This document shows positions 1 to 9,067 of a DNA stretch of 44,140 nt, in pieces. The DNA comes from Scytonema sp. UIC 10036 (GTDB lineage: Bacteria; Cyanobacteriota; Cyanobacteriia; Cyanobacteriales; Nostocaceae), in NCBI RefSeq assembly GCF_009725235.1, contig NZ_WJFC01000104.1, positions 1 through 44,140 on the forward strand. Reading direction: 5' to 3'. Within the stretch, counting starts at the first letter, position 1; each line of letters begins with the position of its first letter. The translations under genes were made by a program, and so were the position numbers. Below the pieces are notes generated by a model. It was not told where the DNA came from. It did not search any database and saw only the letters and a program-made list of their open reading frames with translations.

Positions 1-2
1 CT

Positions 3-221
3 TCAGTTTATTTCTTTATTGATGGTCATGTAGAACGAGTTTCACCCAATAATTACACTCCAGAGAATATTTGGTTTGATAACTTAACTGATTTAGCAGA
101 AAAGCTGTGTGTTTCACCACAAGATCCAACAATTAGAGAAGAATGGACAGCATTTCTACAAGATGGAGAATTGACAGAATTTGCGAAAGAGCCTCTATTG
201 CCTTGCTGTTTAGCAAAGTAG
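3..221 (+). CDS. C-terminal end of an unrecognised protein (5' end outside window)
   Basis: An open frame runs in from the left edge, with its first whole codon at base 3, and stops at TAG 219-221. The 72 visible residues begin SVYFFIDGHVERVSP and end LPCCLAK. No start codon is needed inside the window because the gene enters from outside. The stretch is acidic and soluble-looking, with no membrane segment. I do not recognise the family. Codon use looks like that of neighbouring real genes, and no competing frame is better, so I take it as the 3' end of a real gene. It converges on the minus-strand gene that ends at 341. Confidence 0.6.
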   Translation, partial: SVYFFIDGHVERVSPNNYTPENIWFDNLTDLAEKLCVSPQDPTIREEWTAFLQDGELTEFAKEPLLPCCLAK

Positions 222-340
222 CTTGGTAATTAAAATCATAGCTGTGTATTAAGGTATAGAAAAATAGCTTTTATTACAAGAACTTCGATATACTGTGCCA
301 ACTTTTCACTTCATGGGAGATCGCACTGTTGGTATAACAT

Positions 341-1444
341 TTAGTTCTGCTTCGTAATGATAGTAACTGTAAAATCTCCTCTATTATCCATAAACCATAT
401 AGATTCGGAGTATGAGAGTTTTTCGTATATTTTTGCGTAGCGTTCTTCTTGATGTTGCATATATCTTTTCAAGTGTTGTGGTGCTTGCTTCTCTTGACTC
501 AAGCATTCTGAGAACATTTTAAACTCTTCTTTTTTTTGAACGACACTGTCATTAATCGTAAAATATAGGGTATCTCCTTCCCAATTCTTTGCTGGAATAT
601 CGCGAATTTGATTGTCTCCTTTCTCGTCTACGTATGTTACCCGGTATAAGTTGGTTTTTGGAAGAAATTCAATTTCTGCCTGCTTTCCTACCATGAAAAA
701 CTTGTTTTTATCTTTGCTGGTCAATACTTTATCTGCCGATTTGTCATTATTGTTCGCCAGAAATGCAAGTAAAACTCCATATCCCAATTCAGGAACTAAT
801 TTTTTCTGGCGTGATTTCTCATCGATGCATTTAGACCCATAAATGTTATCTTCAGATTTGTTAGAGTCATATCCTTGAAGAAGTTTGCCGTCCGCCTCCC
901 TCCAGCCTAAATAAACATCTTCATTAAATTCAAGCCTTGAAAGACGCCATCCTAATTCATTACTGAATTGCTTGTACAGTTCTCGTTCAAGATACCTAGG
1001 AATGGCTAAACCAGTTGCGACAGAACCAGTCGCTCTGATTTGCACCTTAGCACTGTTGCTAAGGGTAATTCCTGGGGATATCCATCGTTGGTATGCCGGA
1101 ACACTAATAACCTGCAGTGACTGTTTCCCCTTAATTCTAATGATAGGATTACCTTCACCTGAAAAAGTTATTTCATCCACTTGCACGACAAAGCAATCGA
1201 TAATTTCCAAAGCTATTTGTCTTAAAAATAAAAATATTAAAGTCAAAATAATGAGCGCACGAATCAGATTATTTCCTGATGAAATTGCTTTAACTAGAAA
1301 GGATGCTTCTTGTCCGTTATCTTTCTCAGAGAGCCAAAGTATAAGCTTTTTTAACCAAAGCTTTCGTTCCTTAGACTGTTTTTCCTCAAGATGTTTGTTT
1401 GTGGTTACTTCACTTACTTCTTTACTATTTTTTTGGTTATTCAT
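341..1444 (-). CDS. Membrane-anchored protein with PA-IL-like (LecA-type) beta-sandwich domain
   Basis: A 367-aa protein with a charged cytoplasmic head (about residues 1-58), one strong membrane segment (about 60-79) and a long exported part. From about residue 110 it follows the pattern of PA-IL/LecA-like domains: VISVPAYQRWISPGITL, then a gap, then VQIRATGSVATG, a GYGVLLAFL strand, FMVGKQAEIEF, DTLYFTIND and a closing NRGDFTVTI. In that family the domain is a beta sandwich that can bind sugar through calcium. The loops here are longer than usual, so sugar binding is not assured. The gene lies 550 bp downstream of the CHAT-protease gene on the same strand. The fold is my pattern reading, and a role at the cell surface is inference. 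Confidence 0.6.
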   Translation of the reverse strand: MNNQKNSKEVSEVTTNKHLEEKQSKERKLWLKKLILWLSEKDNGQEASFLVKAISSGNNLIRALIILTLIFLFLRQIALEIIDCFVVQVDEITFSGEGNPIIRIKGKQSLQVISVPAYQRWISPGITLSNSAKVQIRATGSVATGLAIPRYLERELYKQFSNELGWRLSRLEFNEDVYLGWREADGKLLQGYDSNKSEDNIYGSKCIDEKSRQKKLVPELGYGVLLAFLANNNDKSADKVLTSKDKNKFFMVGKQAEIEFLPKTNLYRVTYVDEKGDNQIRDIPAKNWEGDTLYFTINDSVVQKKEEFKMFSECLSQEKQAPQHLKRYMQHQEERYAKIYEKLSYSESIWFMDNRGDFTVTIITKQN

Positions 1445-1993
1445 AGATAATCTGATAAAAGGATTATTTCCTTCAAAAAAAGTTTACTCATCCAAACTGA
1501 ACTCCTAACTTTTTCCAGTATTTGAAAGAGTTAGTTTTATAGATTAAGAGGGTGTTTAAAAAGTTGAATTAGGTCAAAAATTATGCAAGCCATAGAATCA
1601 TAATACGTATCATTGCAATATAGATAATAGTCATAAACTTTCCTTCTATTAGACATCCGATCAAAAAAATTATAGGCACAAGAAATTTTGTGTTTCTACT
1701 AAGGTTGTAAATAACGCAAAATTAATTATTGGAGATATTTAGTGGGTAAATATTGAACGAATTGTATTTTTGCTCTCACTCTTGTATCAGGAGAGAAAAG
1801 TAAAAATATGCAATGGAAGACAAATGTAAATTTTAATATTCTTTAAGCTCAATCTCCGTAACTTCTACTAAAATTAGAGACAAATCAGCAGTCTTAAGCA
1901 AAATCTCGTGGCTGTGTTGGTTTTGTGTTTTGCACTGGAAACTTAATATTTGATGGGTTGCTCTGAGTTGTATTTGGCAGTCAAAGCCTTTCA
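1445..1993. other. Gene-free stretch between CHAT gene and PA-IL-like gene
   Basis: About 550 bp of AT-rich DNA with no convincing gene. Bases 1548-1564 (GAGGGTGTTTAAAAAGT) resemble the 17-bp terminal inverted repeat of the MITE-like element at 11001-11162, differing at two positions, but no partner end was found nearby. The stretch probably holds the promoter of the PA-IL-like gene and the 3' end of the CHAT transcript. I see no clear terminator. Confidence 0.4.
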
Positions 1994-4777
1994 CTACAAC
2001 CAGTTACCAACTAATGTGTAGGATGCCCAATAATAAGGTTCCTCTTTTTCTTTCAACAAAGCTATTTGAGCATTTTGCAAAGCCTGAACTTTGGTAATAT
2101 TGGGATTGGTTAACTCTTTGTAAAATTGTTTCATTAACAAACTTGTAGACTCGTCAATTACAGGCCATAAGGTTGCTACCGTACTTCGTGCGCCAGCACG
2201 GATAGCTACGCCTGCAAGCCCCAGTGCAGCACGTTCATCACCGGAAGCTGTCTGACAAGCACTGAGAACTAATAACTCTATTGTTTGCTTTCTGTTTTGG
2301 TTGGTATCGGTACTACGCAGCAAATTATTCAGTTCTCTTGCTTTGAGCAAATTGTCCCACAGAAGCAAAAAGGTTTTGTCTGGATCGGAACTAAATTGAC
2401 CGTGGGTTGCTAAGTGTACTACAGCGTAATTTTCTTGATTAATTTGGCGCTGTAGGTTGGGTTTGGTAAATAACTCGTTCAATAATTGTTTGCTACCTCG
2501 GACTTGAGATGTTATTTCTCGCAATTCTGATTCTACATATACAAGTTGGTCAAATTCTTGCCCTTCCATTTTGCGTTCTTCACTGACTCCGGCTGTGAGA
2601 GCGCTTAGCTCTATCTTAGCTAAAGGACGGGGGCTTAAAAGTTGCAGCCCAGGAGTAAGTGCGATCGCATATTTTTCCACTAAATATTTTTGTCCATCGT
2701 AAAGCACCCCCATAGGGATATTCCGCAGCGCACCATCTAAAACAAATACTAAAGTTTTGACCTGACTGGAATTTAATTTTTCCCGTACAGGTGCAATTAT
2801 CCAGTTGTAAACCTCTTTTGATAACCTTTGTACATCCTTGGTTCGGTCTATTTGAGTTAAGGCTTGCTGTAGTTGGGCTATGGTATTTTTTGCCAGATTT
2901 TGTTCTAGAGGAGTACTGTAGTGCTGTAAATCATCTCCTGGCAATTTCAAAATAACTTCTAAGCTATTTTGAAGAAAGAAAGCATAAAAAACAGCCGTGC
3001 GAGGATTTGCCTTATCAACTATCTGGTCAATTTGTTCGGGTTTAGCATCAATGCAAGCTTCTCGGAAGAAATCATCTAATTCTGCTAACTGTAACGATTC
3101 AATGACTTCACGGGCTAATTTGAGATTAGGTTGCTTTTCTTTTAGTAGTAAATCAACCAGTTCTCGATAAACAGGTTCCACACTTTCACGGAAAGAAAAC
3201 TGGATATCTGGATTAGTTGCTACTAAATCACCGCGCAAAGATTGAAGATTTTTAAATGCATCAGTATAGGCAGAAATTGCATTTTGAGAGTCTTTCCTAG
3301 ACTTAGCAATTCGACCTAATTGCCATTGCCAACGGTAGGCAATATCAGGAGCTTTGGCGGTCATTGCTAAATTTAAGGCTTGGCGAGTCAAGGTATCCGC
3401 TTCTGGTAAATTTTGTTTTTGTTGATACACAGCACCTCGATAACCAAGAGCATAAGCTTCTGCTCGTTTATCTTGTAAAGTTTGCGCTTGTTCGCTAGCA
3501 GTTATTAATAATTTTTCAATATCTGACCATCCTAAAAGATTTTGGATTTTGGATTTTGGATTTTGGATTAGACGATTTTGGATTTTGGATTTTGGATTTT
3601 GGATTATATCTTTGAGATTTTGGTTACTTATTGGTGTTATGCTTGTAAGTGTTACATTTTGAGAATTTTCTGAAATTTGTTGATTGTTTGATGTAACGCA
3701 TTGTTGTAAAATGGGTGAGTTCAATTCTGACTTTGTTAAATCCGGTTGTTTTAAGCAGATTAAGCTCTGAGCAAGATGCATTCGTGCATAAATATTTGCG
3801 CTGCTAGCAGGTAAATTATTTAGCTGTTCTAAAATTGGATTCCACATGGCTTGAGCTAATTGCCATTGTTGAGTTTCTACTAATAAATTAAGATTGTTTA
3901 ACCGTGCTCGTACTTGCAAGGTCAGTGAAGAAGAATTTTCTGCTTGTTTGTAGTAATTAATTGCCTCTTGAATCTTCTTCTGGAAACGTGCTAAATTTCC
4001 CATACTCAGGTAAATATCACTTTTGTCTTGCGGTGGTTGTAAAGATTGGGCAATTTTCAAACTTTGCTGCAAATTGTCTTCTGCTTTTTGCAAGTCACCG
4101 GAGACGCTGAGGGTATTTCCCAAACTTAATAAAGCCCTGGCTTTTAACGATGAATCTGGTTGTGTTTGGAGAGTTTGCTTGACATCGTTTAAAATCGTAA
4201 TAGCGCGTCGGTAAAGCCCTAAAGCCTGAAATGCTTGTGCTTGATTCATTTGATTTTGAATACTTCCTGTTGTATCATAAAGTTCTGAGTAAATTTTTGT
4301 GGCTTGTTGCCAAGTTGATAACGCTGAAGAAGCATCTCCTGTAGCAAGTTGTAATTTACCTTGAATTTCCAAAGTTTTTGCAAGTACTCGCCGTTGGTCT
4401 TCTCTATCGCTTGTTGGCAGCAAATTTAGACTATTTTTAATAGCTTCTTTCGCAGCTTGCCACTTTCCTAATTGTTGATATGTAAGAGAAAGATTACTCA
4501 ATGCCATGGCTTGATTAGTTTTATCTCCTACTCTTGCAAAAGCATGAGATGCCTTTTGCCACACTTCAGCAGACTCAGAAAATTTTAGATTTTGGTACAA
4601 ATATTTGGCTTGTGCGGCTAGTTGTAAGCCGTTATTTTGGCTTTGGATAACGGGTGCTTTTTCTGTAATTTGAGCAACAATAGGTGTAGTGGCAATAGTG
4701 AAGTAAAATACTATAATTGCTAGCATGAAAAAATGCGATCGCTTCCGCAAGTAAAGCTTGAAATTTCTCATATTCAT
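1994..4777 (-). CDS. Exported TPR-CHAT domain caspase-like protease
   Basis: A 927-aa protein. It opens with a Sec signal peptide (basic NFKLYLRKRSHF, hydrophobic core, possible cut after about residue 35 at PIVAQ), so it should act outside the cytoplasm. Residues about 45-560 are TPR helices. The C-terminal third is a CHAT domain (C11/C14-like cysteine peptidase fold) with both catalytic residues visible: His792 in HLATHG and Cys841 in LLVLSACQTASGDER. It ends in the usual YYWASYTLVGNW. The TPR region carries an in-frame heptamer repeat (3539-3605) that encodes two QNPKSKIQN copies. No clear Shine-Dalgarno precedes the ATG, and another ATG lies two codons in. It follows the TpsB-TpsA1 pair by 126 bp on the same strand. 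A proteolytic role on secreted partners is inference. Confidence 0.9.
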   Translation of the reverse strand: MNMRNFKLYLRKRSHFFMLAIIVFYFTIATTPIVAQITEKAPVIQSQNNGLQLAAQAKYLYQNLKFSESAEVWQKASHAFARVGDKTNQAMALSNLSLTYQQLGKWQAAKEAIKNSLNLLPTSDREDQRRVLAKTLEIQGKLQLATGDASSALSTWQQATKIYSELYDTTGSIQNQMNQAQAFQALGLYRRAITILNDVKQTLQTQPDSSLKARALLSLGNTLSVSGDLQKAEDNLQQSLKIAQSLQPPQDKSDIYLSMGNLARFQKKIQEAINYYKQAENSSSLTLQVRARLNNLNLLVETQQWQLAQAMWNPILEQLNNLPASSANIYARMHLAQSLICLKQPDLTKSELNSPILQQCVTSNNQQISENSQNVTLTSITPISNQNLKDIIQNPKSKIQNRLIQNPKSKIQNLLGWSDIEKLLITASEQAQTLQDKRAEAYALGYRGAVYQQKQNLPEADTLTRQALNLAMTAKAPDIAYRWQWQLGRIAKSRKDSQNAISAYTDAFKNLQSLRGDLVATNPDIQFSFRESVEPVYRELVDLLLKEKQPNLKLAREVIESLQLAELDDFFREACIDAKPEQIDQIVDKANPRTAVFYAFFLQNSLEVILKLPGDDLQHYSTPLEQNLAKNTIAQLQQALTQIDRTKDVQRLSKEVYNWIIAPVREKLNSSQVKTLVFVLDGALRNIPMGVLYDGQKYLVEKYAIALTPGLQLLSPRPLAKIELSALTAGVSEERKMEGQEFDQLVYVESELREITSQVRGSKQLLNELFTKPNLQRQINQENYAVVHLATHGQFSSDPDKTFLLLWDNLLKARELNNLLRSTDTNQNRKQTIELLVLSACQTASGDERAALGLAGVAIRAGARSTVATLWPVIDESTSLLMKQFYKELTNPNITKVQALQNAQIALLKEKEEPYYWASYTLVGNWL
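3539..3605. repeat. Heptamer STRR (GGATTTT units) inside the CHAT gene
   Basis: Two blocks of tandem 7-bp GGATTTT units are separated by a short GACG spacer. The array is in frame with the CHAT protein and encodes two near-identical QNPKSKIQN peptides within the linker before GWSDIEKLL. The same heptamer in inverse orientation (CCAAAAT) lies just upstream of the gene at 4857-4898. Confidence 0.9.
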
Positions 4778-4856
4778 AAGTTTTTGATTGATGAATGTTT
4801 ATTCGTTTCTTCCTAAAGGATGTTTGGAAAATTTCAATCCATAGTGACTTTCTGAA

Positions 4857-4898
4857 CCCAAAATCCCAAATCCCAAATCCAAAATCCAAAATCCAAAA
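4857..4898. repeat. Heptamer STRR (CCAAAAT units) between TpsA1 and CHAT genes
   Basis: Tandem CCAAAT and CCAAAAT units fill most of the 126-bp gap and end 5 bp before the TpsA1 stop codon. This is the classic cyanobacterial short tandemly repeated repetitive sequence. It lies in the leader of the CHAT gene, 80 bp upstream of its start. Confidence 0.85.
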
Positions 4899-4903
4899 GG
4901 GTA

Positions 4904-7900
4904 TTATTTTGTTGGACAACCTAGAAAATTATGAGCTTGTCGTGAGATTTTTGTACCATGAGCGGCATAAGCTGTCAAAATAACCTCATCGCGATCGCTA
5001 ACAACCCATCCTTGAGCAGGTATAATTTCAATAGCATTCATTTGTACGGGCTTTTGATTGGAAATATCATTCAAGGTGTTAGTTGATGGTTGTTTTTGAG
5101 CGATCGTCAATGGTGCTGGTTCAACCAAGTCAACTTCCACTGCATCTGCATTCAATGCTTGGTTAGGACTCGGTGGAAGCCCTCCCTTTCCTGTAACAAC
5201 AAACTCACTACCAGCCCTTCGCACACAAGGATTTTGGGCTATTAATGCATCGGGATCGATAACTATTTGCGGTAATTCTACCAATCCTTGACTGGGGTCT
5301 ACCTCAGGTTGATTGATGGTAATTTGTCCTTGTACCCCAAGTTGCGAACTAGCTGTGATGTCGTTTGTAGTATTTGTAAGTTTTGGACGGGCTTGAATCC
5401 CAAAGATACCTTGGGTGCGGATATTAACGTTACCACCTTTACCACTGTAGGCATTTGCTGTGATGTCGCTGTTAGAGTTGGGCAGTGCAACAATAAATTG
5501 GGAATTGATATTGACGTTACCCCCATCACCGCCTTTTTCCTCCGTACCTGCGTTGGTGGACATTTGGCTGTTGCGACGGAGTAGAAGCAAATCGCTATTG
5601 AGGTTGATGTTACCACCGTTACCGGATGCAGATTCGGCGTTAAGTCTGCCTTGGTTATCTAAGGTAATTTTGGGCGAGTTGATTTCGATGTCGCCTGTGA
5701 TTCCTAAACCTCTGGAACTGACAAAAAAGCCACTGTTAGCACCAACATTTCTGATATTGTTAGGAAAATTAGTAACTCGGTCATTGTAGTTCTGGTCACT
5801 ACCGCTAATAATTACTTTGTCAGTAGCGTTGACTGTAATTTTACCTGCACGTCCATTGCTTAGGGCGTTAGTAGTCAGTTGTCCGCCATTGAGTGTTTCA
5901 ACAACATTCGCATTGAGCGTAATATTACCACCTCTATTGTTATTTTGGGTGCTTGCATCTAATAACGCACCATCTTTTAATAAGAAGGAACCAGTATCAA
6001 TGGTAATATTACCTCCATTGCCTATGGTTTCTGTATCCACACTGCTGAACATTCCACTGGAAAATCCATTTTTTACACCAGCAATATCAACGTCCCCAGA
6101 AACTTTCACATTCACATTCCCTGCATCTCCTTGTCCTGCGGGTTGATTTGCAGATGCACCACGAGTAATTGTTACTAGCTGAGCGCCATCTTGTAGTGAT
6201 AGGGTTGCAGCATTGATGTCGATATTACCACCCTTACCTATACCTCCTGCTTGTACTGCGCTGAAGATGCTAGCATTACCTGTAAGGGAAACAGCATCTT
6301 TTGCACTCACTGTCACATTTCCCGCATTCCCCTGTCCAAAGGTTGAAGCAGAAAGTTGAGCGCCATCTCTTAACCAGAAAGAACCAGCATCAATGGTAAT
6401 ATTACCCCCATTGCCTCTTGTCCCGGTATCCACACTACTGCCAATTGCACTCGAAAGCCCATTTTTTGCACCAGCAATATCAACGTCCCCAAAAACTTTC
6501 ACATTCACATTCCCCGCATCCCCTTGTCCTGCTCTTTGATTTGCAAATGCACCACGAGTAATAGTTTGTAGTTGAGCACCATCTTGTAGTGATAGGGTTG
6601 CAGCATGGATGTTGATATTCCCACCCTTACCCACACCAGATGCTTCTACTGTGCTGAAGATGTAACTATTTCCTGTAAGGGAAACTGCATCTTTTGCACT
6701 CACCGTTACATTCCCCGCATTCCCTTGTCCACTCGTTGAGGCAGAAACTTGAGCGCCATCTTGTAACTTGAAGGAACCAGCATCAATGGTAATGTTACCC
6801 CCATTCGCGACTGTTCCTGTTTCCACACTGCTTGAAATTCCACTAGTAAATCCATTTTTCACACCAGCAATATTAACGTCTCCAGAAACTTTCACATTCA
6901 CATTCCCTGCATCTCCTTGTCCTGCTCTTTGAGTATCAGATGCACCACGAGTAATTGTTAGTAGTTGAGTGCCATCTTGTAGTGATAGGGTTGCAGCATT
7001 GATGTTGATATTCCCACCCTTACCTACACCAGATGCTTCTACTGTGCTGAAGATGCTAGCATTACCCGTAAGGGAAACGCCATCTTTTGCTCGCACCGTC
7101 ACATTCCCTGCATTTCCCTGTCCACTCGTTGAGGCAGAAAGTTGAGCGCCATCTCTTAACAAGAAAGAACCAGCATCAATGGTAATGTTACCCCCATTGC
7201 CTTTTGCTCCGATACCCACACTGCTGCCAATCGCACTCGAAAGCCCATTTTTTACACCAGCAATATCAACGTCTCCAGAAACTTTCACATTCACATTCCC
7301 CGCATCCCCTTGTCCTGCTCTTTGATTTGCAAATGCACCACGAGTAATAGTTTGTAGTTGAGCGCCATCTTGTAGTGATAGGGTTGCAGCATTGATGTCG
7401 ATATTCCCACCCTTACCTACACCAGATGCTTCTACTGTGCTGAATATGTAACTATTTCCTGTAAGGGAAACGGCATCTTTTGCACTCACCGTTACATTCC
7501 CCGCATTCCCCTGTCCAAAGGTTAAGGCTGCAAGTTGAGTGCCATCTTGTAATTTAAAAGAAGCAGCATCAATAGTAATATTTCCCCCATTCCCTACTGC
7601 TCCTGTTTCCACGCGGCTCAAAATCCCGCTAGAAAATCCATTTTTCACACCAGCAATATTAACTTCCCCAGAAACTTTCACATTCACATTCCCTGCATCC
7701 CCTTGTCCTGCTCTTTGATTTGCAAATGCACGACGCGTAATAGTTTGTAGTTGAGCGCCATCTTGTAGTGATAGGGTTGCAGCATTGATGCCGATATTCC
7801 CACCCTTACCTACACCCCCTGCTTCTACTGTGCTGAATACACTAGCATTACCTGTAAGGGAAACGGCATCTTTTGCACTCACTGTCACATTTCCCGCATT

Positions 7901-9067
7901 CCCCTGTCCAAAGGTTGAAGCAATAACTTGAGCGCCATCTTGTAATTTCAAAGAAGCAGCATCAATAGTAATGTTACCTCCATTACCTTGCGAACCCGAT
8001 CGCGCTAAATTCAGAATTCCACTGTTAAAACCAGCAATGTTGATTTCTCCAGTTGCATTCAGCCTAATATCCCCCCCAACAGTTTCAGGTGTACCCAAAC
8101 CTTGACCAATACCAGCAAAAAGAAGACTTCCGCTCAATATATCCAAGTTTTGGGCATTAATTGCAATCTCACCCGTACCATTGCCACTCACGTCAACTAT
8201 AGAACCATTAACAAGTATTACATCTGCCCGTTGCAAATTTTGAGGAAAGTTGAAACCCACATTATTACCATTAGCCTGAAGTTCTACTGTCCCTGCTGTG
8301 AGTCCTCCTAACTGAATTTGTCCCCCTGGTGTATTTAGAACACCAGCATTAATTTCCACTTCTCCTCCAACAAGCGCGAGCGTTTTTCCTGGAAGAACAT
8401 TCAAGCCAAAGCCTGACAAACTACCTGCAAAACCAAATCCGTTTACGAAAATTTTCCCTGGGGGCTGCCTAAAATTCAAGCCAACAGGAATATTCACCGC
8501 CAGCAATGGTGCTGCTTCTGGGCTCATGGCGCTAAATTGACTTCCGCCATCAAATATCATTTCACTGGCAGTTGTCGCTACAAAAGAACCGCGCAAATCC
8601 AGAAATGCTTCGGAACCAAAAATAATCCCTTTGGGGTTCATTAAAAATAAGTTGGCATTGCCGTTAACTCCCAAACGCCCCAAAATTCTTGAAGGATTAT
8701 TCCCTGTGACACGAGTGAGAATATTTTCAATTCCTACTGGATTATTAAAATATACACCCCTTCTGGCTTCTACATTAAATTCCCGAAAGCTGTGGAAAAG
8801 ATTCGATCCCCGTCTTGCTCCACCTGTAATTAATTCAACAGGAACACCATTTATCGGAATGACTGTAGAGCTTTCACTACCCAATGTATTATCGGGAGAT
8901 AGCTGCGCCTGCACTGTATGTGAGTCGATCGGGTTCCCCAAGATGATACTGCTAGTAACGAGCAAAACCTCTAAAAATTGCCCTGCTAAGAACTTACTTT
9001 TGCTACTATCTCTTTTAATTAAAAAGGCTTGACATTTACAGAAAAATACAGTCCATTTTCTTGCCAT
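4904..9067 (-). CDS. Two-partner-secretion exoprotein TpsA1 (filamentous haemagglutinin-like)
   Basis: A 1387-aa protein. The haemagglutination/TPS domain sits at about residues 65-200, with NLFHSFREFNV and NANLFLMNPKGIIFG; this is the signal read by the TpsB transporter. A signal peptide precedes it (hydrophobic FLEVLLVTSSIILG, possible cut at VQA). The middle consists of GGNITIDA and GNAGNVTV beta-helix rungs in five 131-residue tandem copies. A cyanobacteria-type C-terminal block follows (VDPSQGLVELPQ, NPCVRRAGSEF, GGLPP). The start is supported by GAAGGGAG nine bases ahead of the ATG. That start lies inside the last 49 bp of tpsB, so the two genes are likely translationally coupled. It should be secreted and form a surface or released fibre. 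Its target is unknown. Confidence 0.92.
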   Translation of the reverse strand: MARKWTVFFCKCQAFLIKRDSSKSKFLAGQFLEVLLVTSSIILGNPIDSHTVQAQLSPDNTLGSESSTVIPINGVPVELITGGARRGSNLFHSFREFNVEARRGVYFNNPVGIENILTRVTGNNPSRILGRLGVNGNANLFLMNPKGIIFGSEAFLDLRGSFVATTASEMIFDGGSQFSAMSPEAAPLLAVNIPVGLNFRQPPGKIFVNGFGFAGSLSGFGLNVLPGKTLALVGGEVEINAGVLNTPGGQIQLGGLTAGTVELQANGNNVGFNFPQNLQRADVILVNGSIVDVSGNGTGEIAINAQNLDILSGSLLFAGIGQGLGTPETVGGDIRLNATGEINIAGFNSGILNLARSGSQGNGGNITIDAASLKLQDGAQVIASTFGQGNAGNVTVSAKDAVSLTGNASVFSTVEAGGVGKGGNIGINAATLSLQDGAQLQTITRRAFANQRAGQGDAGNVNVKVSGEVNIAGVKNGFSSGILSRVETGAVGNGGNITIDAASFKLQDGTQLAALTFGQGNAGNVTVSAKDAVSLTGNSYIFSTVEASGVGKGGNIDINAATLSLQDGAQLQTITRGAFANQRAGQGDAGNVNVKVSGDVDIAGVKNGLSSAIGSSVGIGAKGNGGNITIDAGSFLLRDGAQLSASTSGQGNAGNVTVRAKDGVSLTGNASIFSTVEASGVGKGGNININAATLSLQDGTQLLTITRGASDTQRAGQGDAGNVNVKVSGDVNIAGVKNGFTSGISSSVETGTVANGGNITIDAGSFKLQDGAQVSASTSGQGNAGNVTVSAKDAVSLTGNSYIFSTVEASGVGKGGNINIHAATLSLQDGAQLQTITRGAFANQRAGQGDAGNVNVKVFGDVDIAGAKNGLSSAIGSSVDTGTRGNGGNITIDAGSFWLRDGAQLSASTFGQGNAGNVTVSAKDAVSLTGNASIFSAVQAGGIGKGGNIDINAATLSLQDGAQLVTITRGASANQPAGQGDAGNVNVKVSGDVDIAGVKNGFSSGMFSSVDTETIGNGGNITIDTGSFLLKDGALLDASTQNNNRGGNITLNANVVETLNGGQLTTNALSNGRAGKITVNATDKVIISGSDQNYNDRVTNFPNNIRNVGANSGFFVSSRGLGITGDIEINSPKITLDNQGRLNAESASGNGGNINLNSDLLLLRRNSQMSTNAGTEEKGGDGGNVNINSQFIVALPNSNSDITANAYSGKGGNVNIRTQGIFGIQARPKLTNTTNDITASSQLGVQGQITINQPEVDPSQGLVELPQIVIDPDALIAQNPCVRRAGSEFVVTGKGGLPPSPNQALNADAVEVDLVEPAPLTIAQKQPSTNTLNDISNQKPVQMNAIEIIPAQGWVVSDRDEVILTAYAAHGTKISRQAHNFLGCPTK
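5967..8062. repeat. 393-bp tandem repeats inside tpsA1
   Basis: The landmark GCGCCATC (with GTGCC or GCACC variants) recurs at 5967, 6360, 6753, 7146, 7539 and 7932, exactly 393 bp apart each time. This gives five full 131-codon units plus partial ends. The DNA between copies is very similar, which points to recent unequal recombination or gene conversion. Each unit encodes GNGGNITIDA, SAKDAVSLTGN, TLSLQDGAQL, GDAGNVNVKV and IAGVKNG in order. Confidence 0.93.

Noticed and set aside
1548..1564. Possible transposon end resembling the MITE end
   Set aside because: Only a single copy of the end is present and no inverse partner lies within the gap, so an element cannot be delimited.
5967..8062. 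Regular repeats considered as a CRISPR array
   Set aside because: The unit is 393 bp, protein-coding and contiguous, with no spacers.
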